From Mycobacterium adipatum (GTDB lineage Bacteria; Actinomycetota; Actinomycetes; Mycobacteriales; Mycobacteriaceae), in contig NZ_CP015597.1 in the NCBI RefSeq assembly GCF_001644575.1, positions 62,001 to 126,000 on the forward strand: 64,000 nucleotides of DNA, written 5' to 3'. Under the pieces are notes generated by a model. That model was not told the origin of the DNA. It made no database searches and worked only from the letters and a program-made list of their open reading frames with translations. The position numbers and the translations under genes were made by a program. This document shows, in pieces, positions 15,307 to 24,036 of this stretch (position 1 is its first letter; each line of letters begins with the position of its first letter).

Positions 15307-16395
15307 TCACACAGACTCACCGATACGAATCGGGACAACCTCCCTGGACATCACACCTAGGTGCAGGGGCAGGCCGTTGCCGTCGAACAGCGCCAGCCAG
15401 GGCCTCGAGTGGGCGGCGAACTTCAGGACATCGGCGATCGGCAGCAGCGTGCCGCCGGCGGTCAGCCCGTGGCCGGTGCCCTTCTCCAGATCAGTCAGAC
15501 TCACCGTGATCACGACATTCGCGGGCAGGCCGTTGATGGTCCCCGTCGCTCTGGTGAGCATCCGCTTGCACAACGCCAGCAGCGCATCGTGGTTGCGCTT
15601 ACCCGCGGTGCGGGTGTCATTCCGCTTCTGCTCTTCGGTGGGTTCACCCTCGAGGCAGGGATTCTCGTCAGCCGGGTTGCACATCCCCGGGGCGGCGTTG
15701 CGCTGCATCAACGGCTCTAAGGTGGCCCACGCTTCCGGGGTCAACAAGCCTTCGAAGGGGCGCATCCCGTCGGGGCGTTGCTTGCCGACCCGGATGTAGG
15801 CCAGGGCTTGACGGTCCTCATCGGAGAGCTCGCCGTCCTGGTTGAGCAGATAGAGCATGTGCGCTGCGGCTATCCGGAACTCGGCGGGCCCGAGTTCGCA
15901 GGCATGCTGGGCCAACTGGGCCTCGACATTCTCCCGGGTCTGAAAGTCCACGAACCCGGGCAGCTCACGGAAGAACCACCGCAGATGCTTGATGTGCTCG
16001 GCGCCGATCAACCCCTGGGCCTGACCGCGGGCGAACATCGGCATCGAGGGCGTCAACGGCTCGCCGGTCAGCGAGGTCCGCGGCCCCAACGACGCCGCCT
16101 CATCCAACCGGCGGTGCGCCTCAGCGGTGGAGATCCGCAGCCGCTGTACCAGTACGGCGGCGTAACTCTTGGCGCCCAGGGATATCGGTGAGCTTTGGGA
16201 GGTGATCCGCTGATACACGCGGTGATCGAGCACTGGCTGCGCCCGGACCACCGCTTCGCGGCGCTGCTGCACGTCGAGTAACTCGGCATCGGTGAACGCG
16301 TCGATCGACAGCCGATTCATCTGCGCGGTCAAGGTTTCGATCTGCGCGAGGGCAGCCAGCATCGCCTCCCGATCGGCAATAGCTGACGTTCCCAT
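15307..16395 (-). pseudogene. DUF222 (13E12-type) HNH endonuclease, 3' truncated
   Basis: The protein from ATG 16395 has the DUF222 domain of the 13E12 family ('LRISTAEAHRRLDEAASLGPR', 'ARGQAQGLIGAEHIKHL'). It reaches 'LKFAAHSRPWLALFDGNGLPLHLG', the point just before the usual C-terminal HNH nuclease domain. There it meets the IS481 right end (15355), and the last 15 or so codons are IS sequence. The HNH part is absent on both sides of the IS. The start at 16395 is favoured over 16425 by TATTGT seven bases upstream. Intact relatives are abundant in mycobacterial chromosomes. Confidence 0.8.
15336..15355 (-). repeat. IS481 terminal inverted repeat, right
   Basis: On the minus strand this reads the same 20 bases as the left repeat. 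It lies 95 bases upstream of the chosen transposase start. Confidence 0.85.
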
Positions 16396-16402
16396 GACTC
16401 GA

Positions 16403-16408
16403 ACAATA
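16403..16408 (-). promoter_or_regulatory. Leaderless -10 element TATTGT
   Basis: On the minus strand TATTGT (TANNNT) precedes the ATG at 16395 by seven bases. This decides the start of the DUF222 fragment. Confidence 0.45.
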
Positions 16409-16547
16409 GTGCGACCCACCGACAAGACTCAGCGCGGTGAGGCGTCAGATACTGAAGTGAAACACGGGTTTTCGCACATCGTCGAGACTGCACCCAGCGT
16501 GAGCGTCAGCCGAGCTTTATCACGCTGTGCGCAGTGTCAACGCTCGT

Positions 16548-16739
16548 TCACTCGACGATGCTCAGCGCCCCAGAGGGGCAGAGCTGCACGGCTTTCCGCG
16601 CGTTGTCCTGCTCGGCTGGGGGCACGTCGTCGACCAGCAGTACCACGATGCCGTCGTCGTCCTGATCAAAGACCGCCTCGCTGTTCATCACACAGACCCC
16701 GGCGCCGATGCAGACGTCGCGGTCGGCGCGCACCCTCAC
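16548..16739 (-). CDS. Ferredoxin, [3Fe-4S] type, P450 partner
   Basis: A 63-aa ferredoxin, 'DVCIGAGVCVMNSEAVFDQ' and 'AVQLCPSGALSI', with three cysteines (10, 16, 54) placed as in the small [3Fe-4S] ferredoxins that pass electrons to bacterial cytochromes P450. GTG at 16739 overlaps the stop of the P450 gene (GTGA), so the two are made together. It appears full length. It belongs to a chromosome-like block. Confidence 0.85.
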   Translation of the reverse strand: MRVRADRDVCIGAGVCVMNSEAVFDQDDDGIVVLLVDDVPPAEQDNARKAVQLCPSGALSIVE

Positions 16740-17941
16740 CAGGCCACCTGCAGCGACTGCAGCCCATAGATGAAGTGGAAGGACCGGAACGCCACGTCGT
16801 CGAAGGGTTCGTCGAGCCGCAGCGTCGGGAAGCGTTGCAGCAGAGCCGGAAACGCGATCTTCATCTCCATCCGGGCCAGCGGTGCGCCCAGGCAGTGATG
16901 GACGCCGTGGCCGAACGCCAGATGTCCCATCGCGCCGCGGCGGACGTCGAATACCTCCGGGTTGTCGATGAAGCTCGGGTCGCGGTTGCCCGACGGTAGT
17001 GAGACGACCACCAGCTGGTGCGCGGGAATCTGCACCCCGGCGATCTCCACCTCGTTGGTGGTGATGCGGGGGATGCCCGAATGCACGATCGACAGCCAGC
17101 GCAGCAGCTCCTCCACCGCCGGGCCCACGGCATCGGGGTCGTTGCGCACCAGGGCCAGCTGATCCGGGTGCTGCAGCAACGCCAGGGTGCCGAGGCCGAG
17201 CATGTTGGAGGTGGTCTCGTGACCGGCCACCAGTAGCAGGCTGCAGATGCCCACCAGCTCGTCGTCGGTGAGCTCGGATCCATGCTCGCGCACCAGCATT
17301 CCGAGCATGTCGTCACCGGGGGAGCGACGTGCGCCGGCCACCAGCGCCTGCATGTAGGCACGCCCGGCGCGCTGCAGCTCGAAGCGTTCCTCGATCGGGA
17401 TCGACAGGTCGAGCTGCCGGCTGGTGCGGTGCTGGAAATCGTCGCGGTCGTCATACGGCACGCCCAGCAACTCGCAGATCACCAGTGACGGGATGGGCAA
17501 TGCGAAGTCGGTGACGAGATCACTTGGTGGACCTGCCTTTTCCATGGCGTCCAGATGCTGGGTCACGATCTCGGTGATCCGCGGCTCCAGGCGCTTCATC
17601 CGGCGGCCGGTGAACTCGCCGGTGAGCATGCGGCGCAACCGGGTGTGCCTGGGTGGGTCCAGGCCCAGCAGGTTGCCGGACTGGGCGGCGCGTTGTTCTT
17701 CCTCGGACACCTCGGGTGCCCCGGGTACGACGAACCCTGGCGGGCGCTCATTGGAGAACCGCTCCGGATCGGAGAGCACCGTCTTGATGTCGTCGTGGCG
17801 GGTCACCAGGTACACCGGCATGCCGAAGGCGTTGATGACGGTGCGCACCCCCTCGGTCTCGCGGATCTCGCCGAGGGTGGGGATGGGGTCGAAGTCGACA
17901 CGCTGCATGTGCAGCGGAGGTGAGGCAGGTGCCTGGGTCAT
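16736..17941 (-). CDS. Cytochrome P450
   Basis: A 401-aa soluble class I P450. The I-helix is 'LLLVAGHETTSNMLG'. The K-helix ExxR lies in 'AVEELLRWLS', followed by 'PRIT'. The heme loop 'LAFGHGVHHCLGAPLARME' has the cysteine ligand at residue 350. Length and motif order are normal. TACCGT seven bases before the ATG indicates a leaderless promoter. Substrate unknown; the coupled ferredoxin is the likely electron donor. It looks like recent cargo from a mycobacterial chromosome. Confidence 0.9.
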   Translation of the reverse strand: MTQAPASPPLHMQRVDFDPIPTLGEIRETEGVRTVINAFGMPVYLVTRHDDIKTVLSDPERFSNERPPGFVVPGAPEVSEEEQRAAQSGNLLGLDPPRHTRLRRMLTGEFTGRRMKRLEPRITEIVTQHLDAMEKAGPPSDLVTDFALPIPSLVICELLGVPYDDRDDFQHRTSRQLDLSIPIEERFELQRAGRAYMQALVAGARRSPGDDMLGMLVREHGSELTDDELVGICSLLLVAGHETTSNMLGLGTLALLQHPDQLALVRNDPDAVGPAVEELLRWLSIVHSGIPRITTNEVEIAGVQIPAHQLVVVSLPSGNRDPSFIDNPEVFDVRRGAMGHLAFGHGVHHCLGAPLARMEMKIAFPALLQRFPTLRLDEPFDDVAFRSFHFIYGLQSLQVAW

Positions 17942-17948
17942 GGTGTCG

Positions 17949-17954
17949 ACGGTA
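17949..17954 (-). promoter_or_regulatory. Leaderless -10 element TACCGT for the P450 operon
   Basis: On the minus strand, TACCGT then seven bases then the ATG at 17941. Confidence 0.5.
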
Positions 17955-18034
17955 CACGCGAGGCTGTTGGGTCCGCGTTGGGAAAGCGTCGATCAGGCCG
18001 TTGACCAGGGCGGGATCGCCAAGAAGCCGCTAAC

Positions 18035-19285
18035 TCACCAGCCCCCCACCCAGCCGTCGAAAATGGCGTCCGGCTCGTTTTCGGGCTGCTCGGAGCGGCC
18101 GACCAGAAAGTCGAAATCGCACCCCCGGTCGGCCTGCAGGACACGGTCGACGTACATGGCCGCGTAGCCACGACGCTGTCGATGGCGCGGGGGTGGCGCC
18201 TGGCGGGTGGCCAGTTCGTCGTCGGGAACCAGTAGGTCCAGCGTGCCGGCGTGGGCGTTCAGCGCGATGATGTCGCCGTCGCGGACCAGGCCCAGCGGAC
18301 CGCCCGCGGCCGACTCGGGGCTGACGTGCAGAACACACGTGCCGTAGGCGGTTCCGCTCATCCGGGCATCGGAGATCCGCACCATGTCGGTGACGCCCTG
18401 GCGCAGCAGCTTGCTGGGGATGGGCAGCTGGCCCCACTCAGGCATGCCGGGGGCACCGCGCGGGCCGGCATTACGCAGCACCAGCACGGAATCCGCGGTG
18501 ACGTCCAGGTCGGGGTCGTCGAAGCGGGCCATCATGTCGCGCATGTCGTCGAACACCACGGCGGGCCCCTGGTGCACCAGCAGGGCAGGGGTGGCCGCGC
18601 TGCACTTGATCACTGCGCCGGTGGGCGCCAGGTTGCCGCGCACCACGGCCAGGCCCTGCGGCGGCTGGAACGGGGCATCGATGGTGGCGATGACGTCTGC
18701 GGCGGTGGAGATGCCGGAGGGCAGGTTGTCGGCGACGGTCTTGCCGCTGACGGTCAGCGCGTCTGTGTGCAGCAGGGTCTCGATTGACTTCATCACCGCG
18801 GGGATGCCGCCGGCGTGGAACACCTGCTCCACCAGGTGCTCTCCGGCGGGCCGCACGTTCACCATCAGCGGTGTGCGCGCGGACAATTCGTGGAACCTGT
18901 CCAGGGTCAGCGGCACCCCGGCGCGGCCGGCGATGGCCAGCAGGTGCACGATCGCGTTGGTGGATCCGCCGACCGCCAGCATCAGAGTGATGGCGTTGTC
19001 GAAGGCCTCGGCGGTGAGCACGTGCGAGGGCCGCACTCCCTCGGCGGCCAGGCCCACCGCACGCGCACCCACCTCTTCGGCCACCTGCAACCGCCGCGAG
19101 TCCATGGCGGGCACCGCGGCGGCGCCGGGCAGTGTCATGCCCAGCCCCTCCACGATCGTGGCCATGGTGGAGGCCGTGCCCATCTCCGGGCAGTGCCCGC
19201 GGGACGGGCCGGCCGCGGCCTCGAGACGCTCGTAGTCGGCCATCGACATCCGGCCCGCCCGCACATCGTCGATGTACTGCCACAC
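18035..19285 (-). pseudogene. IlvD/Edd-family dehydratase, 5' truncated
   Basis: A 416-residue open frame matching the C-terminal two thirds or more of IlvD/Edd dehydratases: 'GHCPEMGTASTMATIVEGLGM', 'LMLAVGGSTNAIVHLLAIA', 'GLAVVRGNLAPTGAVIK', 'GMPEWGQLPIPSKLL', 'RISDARMSGTAYG'. Family members are about 560-590 aa. Here the first roughly 150 residues, including two of the usual cluster-binding cysteines, are missing. The frame begins directly after the stop of the neighbouring 124-aa gene, at a CTAG. So this is a rearrangement breakpoint and the product is probably inactive. Confidence 0.75.
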
Positions 19286-19660
19286 CTAGAAGTCGTCGAC
19301 GGTCAACGAGCGCGGCATCAGCCACAGGGTGTCGGGGTCGCCGTCGATGAGGTGCGCGCCGACCATCTGCGGCCACGGCCACGGCAAAAATGGGAAGAAC
19401 ACCAGCTTGTCCTCGACGCTGTTGGCGCGGTCCAGACGCGGTTCGGCGATCGCCACCGCGGCCGTCATCACGGGCCGCAGAAGAATGTGTGTGCGCAGCA
19501 GCTCGAACCGCGTGCCGGGGCAATCCTGGGCCTGGTCCTTCCGGGTCGCCACGGTCGCGCCGCGCGACACCCAGTCCTGCCACCGCCGCGTCAACGACGC
19601 GATCGACTCCGCTGGGAAGTAGAACAGCAGCTCGGGTGTGGACAGCGCGGCGCCGGCCAT
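19286..19660 (-). CDS. Hypothetical protein, ESX-accessory cluster
   Basis: A 124-aa soluble protein (MAGAALSTPELLFYFPAESI...) with an aromatic 'FFPFLPWPWPQMVGAHLIDGDPDTLW' segment. It is the last gene of a six-gene minus-strand cluster and starts two bases after the 195-aa gene. Its TAG stop lies in the CTAG at the junction with the IlvD fragment, so its own C-terminus may have been altered. No family recognised. The cluster setting recalls the small genes next to Rv3899c in M. tuberculosis, from memory only. Confidence 0.5.
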   Translation of the reverse strand: MAGAALSTPELLFYFPAESIASLTRRWQDWVSRGATVATRKDQAQDCPGTRFELLRTHILLRPVMTAAVAIAEPRLDRANSVEDKLVFFPFLPWPWPQMVGAHLIDGDPDTLWLMPRSLTVDDF

Positions 19661-19661
19661 G

Positions 19662-20249
19662 TCAGACCACCGGCCGTGTGCCCGACCCCGCTTCGGAGTT
19701 CTTTTGAATGTCGCTCAGTCGGCGGCGGTAGCCGTCGATCCTGCGGGCGACCTCGACTGCGTGACGCAGCTGCTCGCCGACGTCATCGCAGGACTGCAGG
19801 AACCCGGTGAAGCCAGCGACGGTGCGGTCCACCGCCGCCAGGTAGAACGCGATCGCCTCGCGCAAGCTCGCCCGGTCCGCGTCGCACTTACGTTGGGAAA
19901 CTGCGAGAGCCTGAATCTCATCGAAAACCGTTGTCGCCGAATCGTACTCAGTCCCGTCGCCGACATCAGGCAACGCGGCCATCGCCGCGGCAGCGCGATC
20001 TACGTCATCGCCAGCGTCGAGAACATCCAGCCACGCGTTGATCCGGATCATCCGCTCACCCCACTGGCGCATGGCGACGAGCTGATCCGACGACAGGACC
20101 ACGTTCACCGCCTGGAGGTAACCGCGAGCTGCCATGTCGACTACGCGCAGCGGGCCGTCACTGGTGACCTCGGGCACGTCATAGGTCTCGGCCATGGGCG
20201 GAAACGGCGTCTGCTGCAAACCTTTGAGATATGACCGGATCGCGTTCAC
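19662..20249 (-). CDS. Hypothetical helical protein, ESX-accessory cluster
   Basis: A 195-aa protein from GTG at 20249, 16 bases after the stop of the 816-aa gene (MNAIRSYLKGLQQTPFPPM...). It is almost entirely helical, for example 'AAMAALPDVGDGTEYDS' and 'EAIAFYLAAVDRTVAGFTGFL', with no signal peptide or membrane segment. It could act as a chaperone or partner for the large secreted-looking protein before it. That is inference from position. Confidence 0.5.
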   Translation of the reverse strand: MNAIRSYLKGLQQTPFPPMAETYDVPEVTSDGPLRVVDMAARGYLQAVNVVLSSDQLVAMRQWGERMIRINAWLDVLDAGDDVDRAAAAMAALPDVGDGTEYDSATTVFDEIQALAVSQRKCDADRASLREAIAFYLAAVDRTVAGFTGFLQSCDDVGEQLRHAVEVARRIDGYRRRLSDIQKNSEAGSGTRPVV

Positions 20250-20265
20250 GTCGGCGTCGCCCGCT

Positions 20266-22716
20266 CTATGCCGTGTTGGCGGCGGCGGGATGCAGCGGCG
20301 CCCCCGCCAACCGGGAGGCGTACAACAGATCCGCACAGCCATCGACCGAATCGAAATCGCGCAGGCACATCACGACCTCAGCGGCACGCGCCGTCGCCAA
20401 CAGCCGGGCCGGCGGCTCCGCTCCGCCCTGACCGGCATTCTTCATCGCCGTCTGGTAGGCGATCAACGACATGAAACGTTGCTTCGCAACGTCGGCCCAC
20501 AACGCGTCGCTGATGGGCTTGCGCTGCTCGAAAAGGTCGATGACCTGATCGGTGGCGCGCCCGCTCATCTGCGTCACACTGGCCGCCATCTGCGAATGCC
20601 GCGCCGCCACCTTCAACCGGTCCTGTTCGGTGAACCTGTTGACGACACTCCATTCCCACGGCATCGCGACCGCGCAGCGATGCGCCATCGACGGATCCGC
20701 GATTCCCTTGCTGGCCTGGACCTCTCGGGGATTCACACTGACCGGCCGCGCTCCCACTGCGCCGGCCCAGTCGATGACTTGATCCATCGGCAGCGTCGAA
20801 GCGACCGCCAACACCCGCGCGCCCGGCGCGGCCTGCTCACGCGCCTCGGCCTGCCGAACGATGGTCTCCAGCGGATTGGCGCCGCCCGCCTCCGCCGATT
20901 CGCTCCACAGCTTGTGCCCGACGATCGGGTCGGTGACCGCCAAGCGGACGTCCTGCGGGATCCGCACACCCAGCGGGATGTAGCTCGCGCCCTCACTGGT
21001 GGCCAGCCACGCTGAGATGGTGCCGCCACGCTCCCAGATCAGCGACGCCGCGTACTGGATGTCGACGTAGCCGCTGCCCATCGTCTGCGCGACCAGCGAG
21101 GTGATCACGTCCCGGCCGGCGTCCATCGCCTGATCGAAGATGACATCTCCGGTGGCACCGTCCGCGCCGATCCCACGAATGGACGGCCCCTGCACCGCCA
21201 CCGGCGCCAACGAAGCCCCAGCAGAGGCCGCAGACGGCGCTGCGGCGCTACTGAGCGGTGCCGCGCCAGCGGCCGGCGACGTCGGCGTCGGAGCGGCAGC
21301 AGCGGGAGGAGCGCCGGTCACCGGGCTCACCGGACCAGGACCGCCCGCGGCCGCAGCCGGCGGCGGCATCATCCCCATCGGCGGCGCAGCAGCACTCACC
21401 GGACCACCCACAGACGCCGGCGTGGTCGTCGCCGCAGGACCCGCCGGCGCTTGCGCGGCGGCCTGCGCCACGTTGTGCGCCACGTTGGTGCCGATGTTCG
21501 TCGCGGCACTGACCGCATTGGTCGCCGTATTCACCGCCCCAGAAGCCATCCGCGCCGACGACTCAGCCAACCCGGAACCCAAGCTGGCCAGCCCCGATGC
21601 GCGCCCTGCCGCGTTGGCAGCATTGGCCGCCCCAGCCCCGTTCGCCGCCCCGGCCCCGTTCGCGCCGTTGGCATTCGCTAGCTGACTCGACTGCGCCGCA
21701 CTCGCAGGATTGCTCGCCGCGCTCGATGACGCCGGCGACGACGACGCCGGCGACGAGCTGCCCGAGGACGCCGGCTTCATCATCTGTCCGAGCACAGACG
21801 CCGGATTACTACTGCCCCCACCAGAACTCGGCGACGAAGGCGTCGATGGCGTGGACGGTGTGGAAGGCGTCGAGGGCTTCGATACTTCGGTGGGGTCAGC
21901 TTTGTCGGGCTGCTTAAAAGCTGTCTGCTGAATGTTTCTGTCGGCCGCAGTCTGTGATTCGGATTTCGGCGCCTGTTGCTCCGGTGTGGCCTGCTTCGGA
22001 TCAAGCGCGTTCCCAGTTAGATAGTCGACCTGGCGCACGCTGCCGTTCGTGTCCTGAGGCAGTCCTGGAGCAGGAGCAGCCGGCGCGCTGATCCCAGGGA
22101 GACCTGGCATGCCGCCCGCCTCGGGCAGTAGGTGATTAGCGAAGGGGGCGGCCCATTGAGAGATGTCGGTCGACAGAGCAGTCACCGTGGAGGCGCCCTG
22201 CCCGTCACGTGCTATGGCATTTGACTTAGCTATGGAAACAATCTTGGCGATGCTCGTCTGTAGTTGCGCCTCGATGGCGGCGATCGCAGCAGGAGCAATT
22301 AGCGGGGTGCTTTGTAGTGCAACGGCTTTGGCCTTTTCCGCGCTGTCGCGGGAAGTTTGGATGTCCTCCTCGGCCTGGTTCACGATCTCGACAAGATCCT
22401 GTTTGGTCGACTGCAGCTCATTCGCCGCCCAGTGGGCCTTCTTCGAGATATGGCGGTACGCCTCGATCCGATTCTGCAATGCGGTCTCGCGGCCTGCGGC
22501 GAGGTTGCGCGCCGCGTCGATGAACGCGCCGTCCATCGGGGCTAGAATCTGCTTGATGTCCATCTGGACATCGAGTTCCTTGAATAGCGTGTTTGCGGCC
22601 TGCGAGAACGCCATGGCGTAACCCGACCAAGACATGACACTCGACGCTGGCCACGACCCGGCCAGAATTTCAGCCGAGTGCTCCGTCATCGGCATCATGA
22701 CCTCACCGAAAGCCAA
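20266..22716 (-). CDS. Large ESX-associated protein with DUF5631/DUF5632-like C-terminus
   Basis: An 816-aa protein in three parts. Residues about 1-200 are helical and resemble ESX substrates ('WSGYAMAFSQAANTLFKEL', then a long coiled region). About 200-535 is a disordered Ala/Pro/Ser/Gly linker with SXPSTP-type and ANAANGAG-type repeats. About 540-816 is a folded domain ('DVIFDQAMDAGRDVITSLVAQ', 'WERGGTISAWLATSEGASYIPLGVRIP', 'LAVASTLPMDQVIDWAGAVGARPVSV'), which I recall as the DUF5632/DUF5631 region of Rv3899c near ESX-2 of M. tuberculosis. It probably works with, or is exported by, an ESX system. Confidence 0.6.
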   Translation of the reverse strand: MAFGEVMMPMTEHSAEILAGSWPASSVMSWSGYAMAFSQAANTLFKELDVQMDIKQILAPMDGAFIDAARNLAAGRETALQNRIEAYRHISKKAHWAANELQSTKQDLVEIVNQAEEDIQTSRDSAEKAKAVALQSTPLIAPAAIAAIEAQLQTSIAKIVSIAKSNAIARDGQGASTVTALSTDISQWAAPFANHLLPEAGGMPGLPGISAPAAPAPGLPQDTNGSVRQVDYLTGNALDPKQATPEQQAPKSESQTAADRNIQQTAFKQPDKADPTEVSKPSTPSTPSTPSTPSSPSSGGGSSNPASVLGQMMKPASSGSSSPASSSPASSSAASNPASAAQSSQLANANGANGAGAANGAGAANAANAAGRASGLASLGSGLAESSARMASGAVNTATNAVSAATNIGTNVAHNVAQAAAQAPAGPAATTTPASVGGPVSAAAPPMGMMPPPAAAAGGPGPVSPVTGAPPAAAAPTPTSPAAGAAPLSSAAAPSAASAGASLAPVAVQGPSIRGIGADGATGDVIFDQAMDAGRDVITSLVAQTMGSGYVDIQYAASLIWERGGTISAWLATSEGASYIPLGVRIPQDVRLAVTDPIVGHKLWSESAEAGGANPLETIVRQAEAREQAAPGARVLAVASTLPMDQVIDWAGAVGARPVSVNPREVQASKGIADPSMAHRCAVAMPWEWSVVNRFTEQDRLKVAARHSQMAASVTQMSGRATDQVIDLFEQRKPISDALWADVAKQRFMSLIAYQTAMKNAGQGGAEPPARLLATARAAEVVMCLRDFDSVDGCADLLYASRLAGAPLHPAAANTA

Positions 22717-22734
22717 GGCGCTGAATCCTTTCGG

Positions 22735-23403
22735 CTATGCCAGACGGACGCACAATGCGCCGGTCAGCTGAGTCGACTCGTTTGCCATCGTGACGGCGTT
22801 TCCAGTAATCGGATCACTTGTCCGGATTGCCTCACCAAGGACCCGAAGGGTGCGAACGCTTGTTCGTGCAGCTTCGGATAAGACAGGTGTGGCGCCCGGT
22901 GCGATACTTCCGTCGAGTGCCGCACTAGCCTGCGTATAAAGATCTGCCGCCCTGCGAATAGAGCTGGCCCACTGTGGATTCGACGTCGCAGCCGGATCTC
23001 CGACCTTTACATCAGGCGGCAGCACACTGAGGGCGTCTTGCGCAGACCTGATGAGATTGCCTGCCTGAACCCACCCGTCTTGGCATGTTTGACGGTCGGC
23101 CTCTGCGGTCGGCAAAGGCGCGGGCGCGGCAGGGGTTGGTGCTGCAACGGTGACCGTGACTGGTGAGCTGGTGACCGGGGCGTCTGACGGACCTGTATCC
23201 CGTGCGCTGAGGGTGATTGAGGCCGCGGCGACGCTGGCGATTGTCGCAGCGATGGCGCCGGCAGCCACAAGCACGGGCCAGCGCCGACCACGGGCTGGCC
23301 TCGCTGGGGGCGGCCCAGGCGGCTGATGAGGCGGCCAACCCGGAACGGGCGGTGGAGGTGGCGGAGGAAACGCCGTGTCCACACCAAAATGGTTCTGACT
23401 CAT
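22735..23403 (-). CDS. Proline-rich membrane-anchored protein, paralog 1
   Basis: A 222-aa protein: Pro-rich cytoplasmic start (PPPPPPVPGWPPHQPPGPPP), one membrane segment (about residues 40-65), a short linker, then an extracytoplasmic helical domain beginning 'PLPTAEADRQTCQDGWVQAG' and ending 'DPITGNAV...LTGALCVRLA' with two cysteines likely paired. The downstream-encoded 200-aa protein has the same plan and matching motifs. Its start overlaps that gene's end (ATGA at 23400-23403). Start 23403 rather than 23415 because of this overlap. Confidence 0.6.
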   Translation of the reverse strand: MSQNHFGVDTAFPPPPPPPVPGWPPHQPPGPPPARPARGRRWPVLVAAGAIAATIASVAAASITLSARDTGPSDAPVTSSPVTVTVAAPTPAAPAPLPTAEADRQTCQDGWVQAGNLIRSAQDALSVLPPDVKVGDPAATSNPQWASSIRRAADLYTQASAALDGSIAPGATPVLSEAARTSVRTLRVLGEAIRTSDPITGNAVTMANESTQLTGALCVRLA

Positions 23404-24002
23404 CGGCACAACCAATCAACAGCCTTCTGGCTCGCTTGGAAGACCGCAATCGCGTTGCCTGTGGCCGGGTCGAACGACTTGTAAGACTCGGAGAGAGCCC
23501 TCAGCGAGCTGACGGTGGTGTCCGCCACGGCCGCCAGCGTCGGGCTAGTACCCGGAGCCGTTTGAGCCGCGAAGGTTTCGGCGGCCTGGCCGAAGAGATC
23601 GCCGGCGCGCGTGAAAGCAGCTTTGTACACCGGGTTGTTCGGCGTGGCTGGGTCGTTGAAATCTACGCCGGGGGGCACGGCTGCAGCGCCGGCGGTGACG
23701 AGGGTGTCCGTTGTCTGCCATGCCCGGCAGGTTTGGGCGTCGGCCTGGGCGGCGGGCAGTGGCGCGGGAGCTGGTGGCGGCGCGGCAGTTTCGGTGACTG
23801 TGGAGGGTGCCGATGTGGCGGTGGTTGCAGCTTCGGGGGTGGTGACGGCGAAGGTGATCAGGGTGGTGACGAGGCCGCCGACGATGGCCGCGCCAGCTGC
23901 TGTGGCTGCGACTGCGGGCCAGCGTCGACGTGGGGGCTGCGGAGCCGGTGGGTACGGCTGCGGCGGCCACGTCTGGTAGGCCGGTGGCGGCGCGACTGAC
24001 AT
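23400..24002 (-). CDS. Proline-rich membrane-anchored protein, paralog 2
   Basis: A 200-aa protein with the same architecture as the 222-aa neighbour: 'PPQPYPPAPQPPRRRWP', a membrane segment (about residues 30-52), then 'PLPAAQADAQTCRAWQTTDTL' ... 'SFDPATGNAIAV...AVDWLCR'. Shared motifs are LP.A.AD.QTC near the start and DP.TGNA followed by LC at the end of the outer domain. The pair arose by tandem duplication. Membrane-anchored proteins of this kind accompany ESX loci in mycobacteria. Confidence 0.6.
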   Translation of the reverse strand: MSVAPPPAYQTWPPQPYPPAPQPPRRRWPAVAATAAGAAIVGGLVTTLITFAVTTPEAATTATSAPSTVTETAAPPPAPAPLPAAQADAQTCRAWQTTDTLVTAGAAAVPPGVDFNDPATPNNPVYKAAFTRAGDLFGQAAETFAAQTAPGTSPTLAAVADTTVSSLRALSESYKSFDPATGNAIAVFQASQKAVDWLCR

Positions 24003-24036
24003 CCTGTACTCCCTGGTCCGGTATCGACTTCTGTAT

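Larger units (their letters stand above)
14242..15361 (-). mobile_element. IS481-family insertion sequence with NCTAGN target duplication
   Basis: The element proper spans 14248-15355 (1,108 bases) with perfect 20-base terminal inverted repeats. Flanking hexamers CCTAGA (14242-14247) and CCTAGG (15356-15361) fit the NCTAGN target duplication known for IS481. One transposase gene fills it, on the minus strand. The element abuts a DUF222 gene that stops at this point. Confidence 0.85.
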
